Shown here: in pieces, positions 62,689 through 64,000 of the stretch
Position numbering within the stretch: position 1 is the first letter of the stretch
Layout: each line of letters opens with the position of its first letter
NCBI RefSeq assembly: GCF_000384295.1
Contig: NZ_KB913037.1
Location: forward strand, 10,530,128-10,594,127
Reading direction: 5' to 3'
From: Amycolatopsis balhimycina FH 1894
GTDB taxonomy: Bacteria; Actinomycetota; Actinomycetes; Mycobacteriales; Pseudonocardiaceae
DNA length: 64,000 nucleotides
The notes under the pieces: model-generated
What the model saw: only the letters and a program-made list of their open reading frames with translations
What the model was told of the DNA's origin: nothing
Database searches by the model: none
Made by a program: the position numbers and the translations under genes

Positions 62689-63578
62689 ACGTTTACCCGT
62701 TCATCGAGGCGGAGAACGCCAGCGGCAAGGGCACTGTCAAGCGTGCCTGCGCGCTGCTCAAGGTCTCCCGTGCCGCCTACTACACCCACCGCGCAGGCCC
62801 GTCCGCCCGCGAACTGACCGACACCGCCCTGACCGACCACATCGCGCAAGTGCACGAGGAGTCCCGCGGCACCTACGGTTCACCGCGGGTGCACGCCGAA
62901 CTGCAGGCCCAAGGCCACCGCCATGCCCGCAAACGCGTCGCCCGGCTGATGCGCCAAGCAGGCCTGGCCGGACGGACACCGAAACGATGGCGCACCACCA
63001 CCATCGCCGACCCCGCCGCCCCGGCCCGCCCGGACCTGATCACCCGCGACTTCACCTGCCACCCCGAGAACATCAACACGCGGTGGTGCGGCGACATCAC
63101 CTACATCCCCACCTGGGAAGGCTGGCTCTACCTGGCCACCGTGATCGACCTCGCCTCCCGCAAGGTCATCGGCTGGGCCACCGCCGACCACCTGCGCACC
63201 GACCTCATCGACCAGGCCCTGCGTGATGCGCTCACCCAGCGCCGCCCCGCTCCCGGGGTGATCTTCCACTCCGACCGCGGCTGCCAGTACACCTCCGCCC
63301 AGTTCGCCCGCACCGCCACCGACGCCGGCGTCCGGCTCTCGGTCGGTCGCACAGGCCAGTGCTGGGACAACGCGGTGGCCGAGTCGTTCTTCGCGACCAT
63401 CAAAACCGAACTGCTCGACCGGCAACCTTGGCCGACCAGAACCCGCGCTCACCAGGCGATCTTCAGCTACATCGAAGGCTGGTACAACACCCGCCGCCGG
63501 CACTCCAGCCTCGGCTACCTCAGCCCCAGCGCCTACGAAACAACCACTCACCCGGCTACCGAACCTCAGGTAGCCTGA
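62685..63578 (+). CDS. IS3-family transposase OrfB (DDE integrase)
   Basis: Catalytic transposase subunit of 297 residues. An N-terminal HTH_21-type region (ESRGTYGSPRVHAELQAQGHRHARKRVARLMRQAGL) precedes the rve integrase core. The catalytic triad is visible as Asp137 (CGDITYI), Asp197 (HSDRGCQY) and Glu233 (AVAESFFATIK), spaced DD(35)E. The C-terminal YNTRRRHSSLGYLSPSAYE is diagnostic of the IS3 family. All motifs are intact, with no stops or shifts. Confidence 0.94.
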   Translation: MNVYPFIEAENASGKGTVKRACALLKVSRAAYYTHRAGPSARELTDTALTDHIAQVHEESRGTYGSPRVHAELQAQGHRHARKRVARLMRQAGLAGRTPKRWRTTTIADPAAPARPDLITRDFTCHPENINTRWCGDITYIPTWEGWLYLATVIDLASRKVIGWATADHLRTDLIDQALRDALTQRRPAPGVIFHSDRGCQYTSAQFARTATDAGVRLSVGRTGQCWDNAVAESFFATIKTELLDRQPWPTRTRAHQAIFSYIEGWYNTRRRHSSLGYLSPSAYETTTHPATEPQVA

Positions 63579-63619
63579 TCTCACTCATCGACCCTGTCTG
63601 CCCAAACGGGGCAAGCCCA

Positions 63620-63634
63620 GGTCTTCGGAGGTCC
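63620..63634. repeat. 15-bp direct repeat flanking the IS (right)
   Basis: This is an exact second copy of GGTCTTCGGAGGTCC, starting at the first base outside the right inverted repeat and running into the next TGAATGA palindrome. Confidence 0.75.
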
Positions 63635-63635
63635 T

Positions 63636-63649
63636 GAATGAGTCATTCA
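63636..63649. repeat. TGAATGA-family palindrome, copy right of the IS
   Basis: TGAATGAGTCATTC with flanking CC and AA, slightly imperfect at the edges. It lies 38 bases beyond the stop of the converging regulator gene. Without the IS and one direct repeat, the left and right palindromes would be 15 bases apart. Confidence 0.7.
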
Positions 63650-63686
63650 AGACCTTGGGGCCGGGCTATCGGGCCGCGCGCGAGGG

Positions 63687-64000
63687 CTAACCGGCCAGCA
63701 GCCGGACGGCGAGCGCGGACTCCTCGAGGGCCGGGTCCTGGCGCAGGATCGCGATCTCGAGGTCACGCAGCCGCTGGTTGGGGTCGATGCCGAGGTTGTC
63801 GGCCAAGGCCGCGCGCAGCCTGCGGTAAACGCCGAGCGCGTCGGCCTGCCTGCCGGTGCGGTACAGCGCGAGCATCAACTGCGCGTGCACCTGCTCGTCG
63901 AGCGGGCGCGCGAGGGCCAGCCGCTCCAGTTCCGGTTCGAGCTGGGCGTGCTCGCCGAGGGTGAGCCTGGCTCGGATCAGGGCCAGCTGGGCCCGGGTGC
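63687..64000 (-). CDS. BTAD/SARP-type transcriptional regulator, C-terminal part (5' end outside window)
   Basis: This is the last 103 residues of a regulator with a bacterial transcriptional activation domain. LALIRARLTLGEHAQLEPELERLALARPLDEQVHAQLMLALYRTGRQADALGVYRRLRAALADNLGIDPNQRLRDLEIAILRQDPAL is a typical BTAD tetratricopeptide-like end, as in SARP/AfsR regulators of secondary metabolism. The DNA-binding domain and any ATPase domain lie beyond the window. No further domain follows the BTAD, so the protein is a SARP-length or N-terminally extended form. The frame is open to base 64000. Confidence 0.85.
   Translation of the reverse strand, partial: TRAQLALIRARLTLGEHAQLEPELERLALARPLDEQVHAQLMLALYRTGRQADALGVYRRLRAALADNLGIDPNQRLRDLEIAILRQDPALEESALAVRLLAG

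Larger units (their letters stand above)
62295..63619. mobile_element. complete IS3-family insertion sequence, 1325 bp
   Basis: The element is bounded by imperfect terminal inverted repeats of about 25 bases, beginning TGGGCTTGACCCGGTTTGG on the left and TGGGCTTGCCCCGTTTGGG (reverse complement) on the right, and carries orfA and orfB in the -1 arrangement of IS3 elements. Both genes are intact, so it may be active. It lies within a pair of TGAATGA-type palindromes and is flanked by a 15-bp direct repeat. Confidence 0.9.

Noticed and set aside
62640..62690. Programmed -1 frameshift site between orfA and orfB
   Set aside because: The -1 arrangement fits the IS3 family, but no A-rich slippery heptamer or clear stimulatory hairpin is visible; GTGA re-initiation explains the junction equally well.
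1..64000. CRISPR arrays, tRNA, rRNA
   Set aside because: No regularly spaced direct repeats with unique spacers and no cloverleaf or rRNA sequence were recognised on either strand by eye; a tRNAscan or Infernal run would settle it.

Overview
The window is high-GC actinobacterial DNA, most likely from the Pseudonocardiaceae and plausibly Amycolatopsis. This rests on very strong GC bias at third codon positions, many GTG starts, ATGA/GTGA stop-start couplings, a DasR-like site, a DevR/DosR-like box, a ShbA/SigD-type sigma factor and a SARP-type regulator end. The genus is an inference from gene content and style, not a database match. No rRNA, tRNA or CRISPR array was recognised.

Layout. 1-7 kb: the 3' end of a cytochrome P450, a secreted alpha/beta hydrolase, a PAS-GGDEF protein with a decayed EAL domain, a Cys-rich small protein, an EtfD-like membrane Fe-S reductase and an FHA membrane protein. 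7-11.8 kb: a quinate/shikimate catabolic locus with an MHS-family transporter, a TetR regulator, a shikimate/quinate dehydrogenase and a 3-dehydroshikimate dehydratase fused to an HPPD-like half. One 18-bp operator sequence recurs in front of the transporter and in front of the dehydrogenase. 12-16.7 kb: a chitobiose/GlcNAc-type ABC importer (binding protein and two permeases, no ATPase) with a GH3 N-acetylhexosaminidase, behind a DasR-like site and a second perfect palindrome. 16.8-24 kb: a secreted SH3-type protein, a GH43 enzyme, a winged-helix regulator with a divergent MFS pump, a YjbR-like protein, a DUF1996 protein and a sigma factor. 24.2-27 kb: a PNPOx-like gene with a DevR box, followed by a DevS/DevR-like two-component pair. 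27.7-29.4 kb: folE, divergent from a Cys/His-rich winged-helix regulator.

29.4-62 kb is the main accessory theme: plant and microbial polysaccharide use, centred on galactosides and L-arabinose. Two full-length LacI paralogs (29.5 and 39.2 kb) and one without its DNA-binding headpiece (61.4 kb) share the region with five copies or relatives of the operator TGTTAGCGCTAACA. These sites lie before a GH35 beta-galactosidase, the second LacI gene, a YtfQRT-YjfF-type furanose importer, a GH51 arabinofuranosidase and the headless LacI gene. From 40.4 to 56.7 kb, eleven co-directional genes form a complete arabinan/arabinose route: furanose importer, LamG3-GH51 arabinofuranosidase, araB-araD-araA, then a ChvE-GguA-GguB-type monosaccharide importer. 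Strong hairpins separate its sub-blocks. GH12 and GH2 enzymes and a second DUF1996 protein follow. LysE, SDR, a small Cys peptide, a DD-carboxypeptidase and a membrane EEP-family protein lie between the two LacI/GH blocks.

The last 2 kb hold a complete 1.3-kb IS3-family element inside a pair of TGAATGA-type palindromes, then the C-terminal end of a BTAD/SARP-type regulator running off the window. The main unexplained signals are the headless LacI paralog behind a decayed operator, an iterated palindromic word (GTCCACWGTGGAC) placed inside coding sequence through rare Thr codons, the dispersed TGAATGA palindromes, and the paired DUF1996 proteins.
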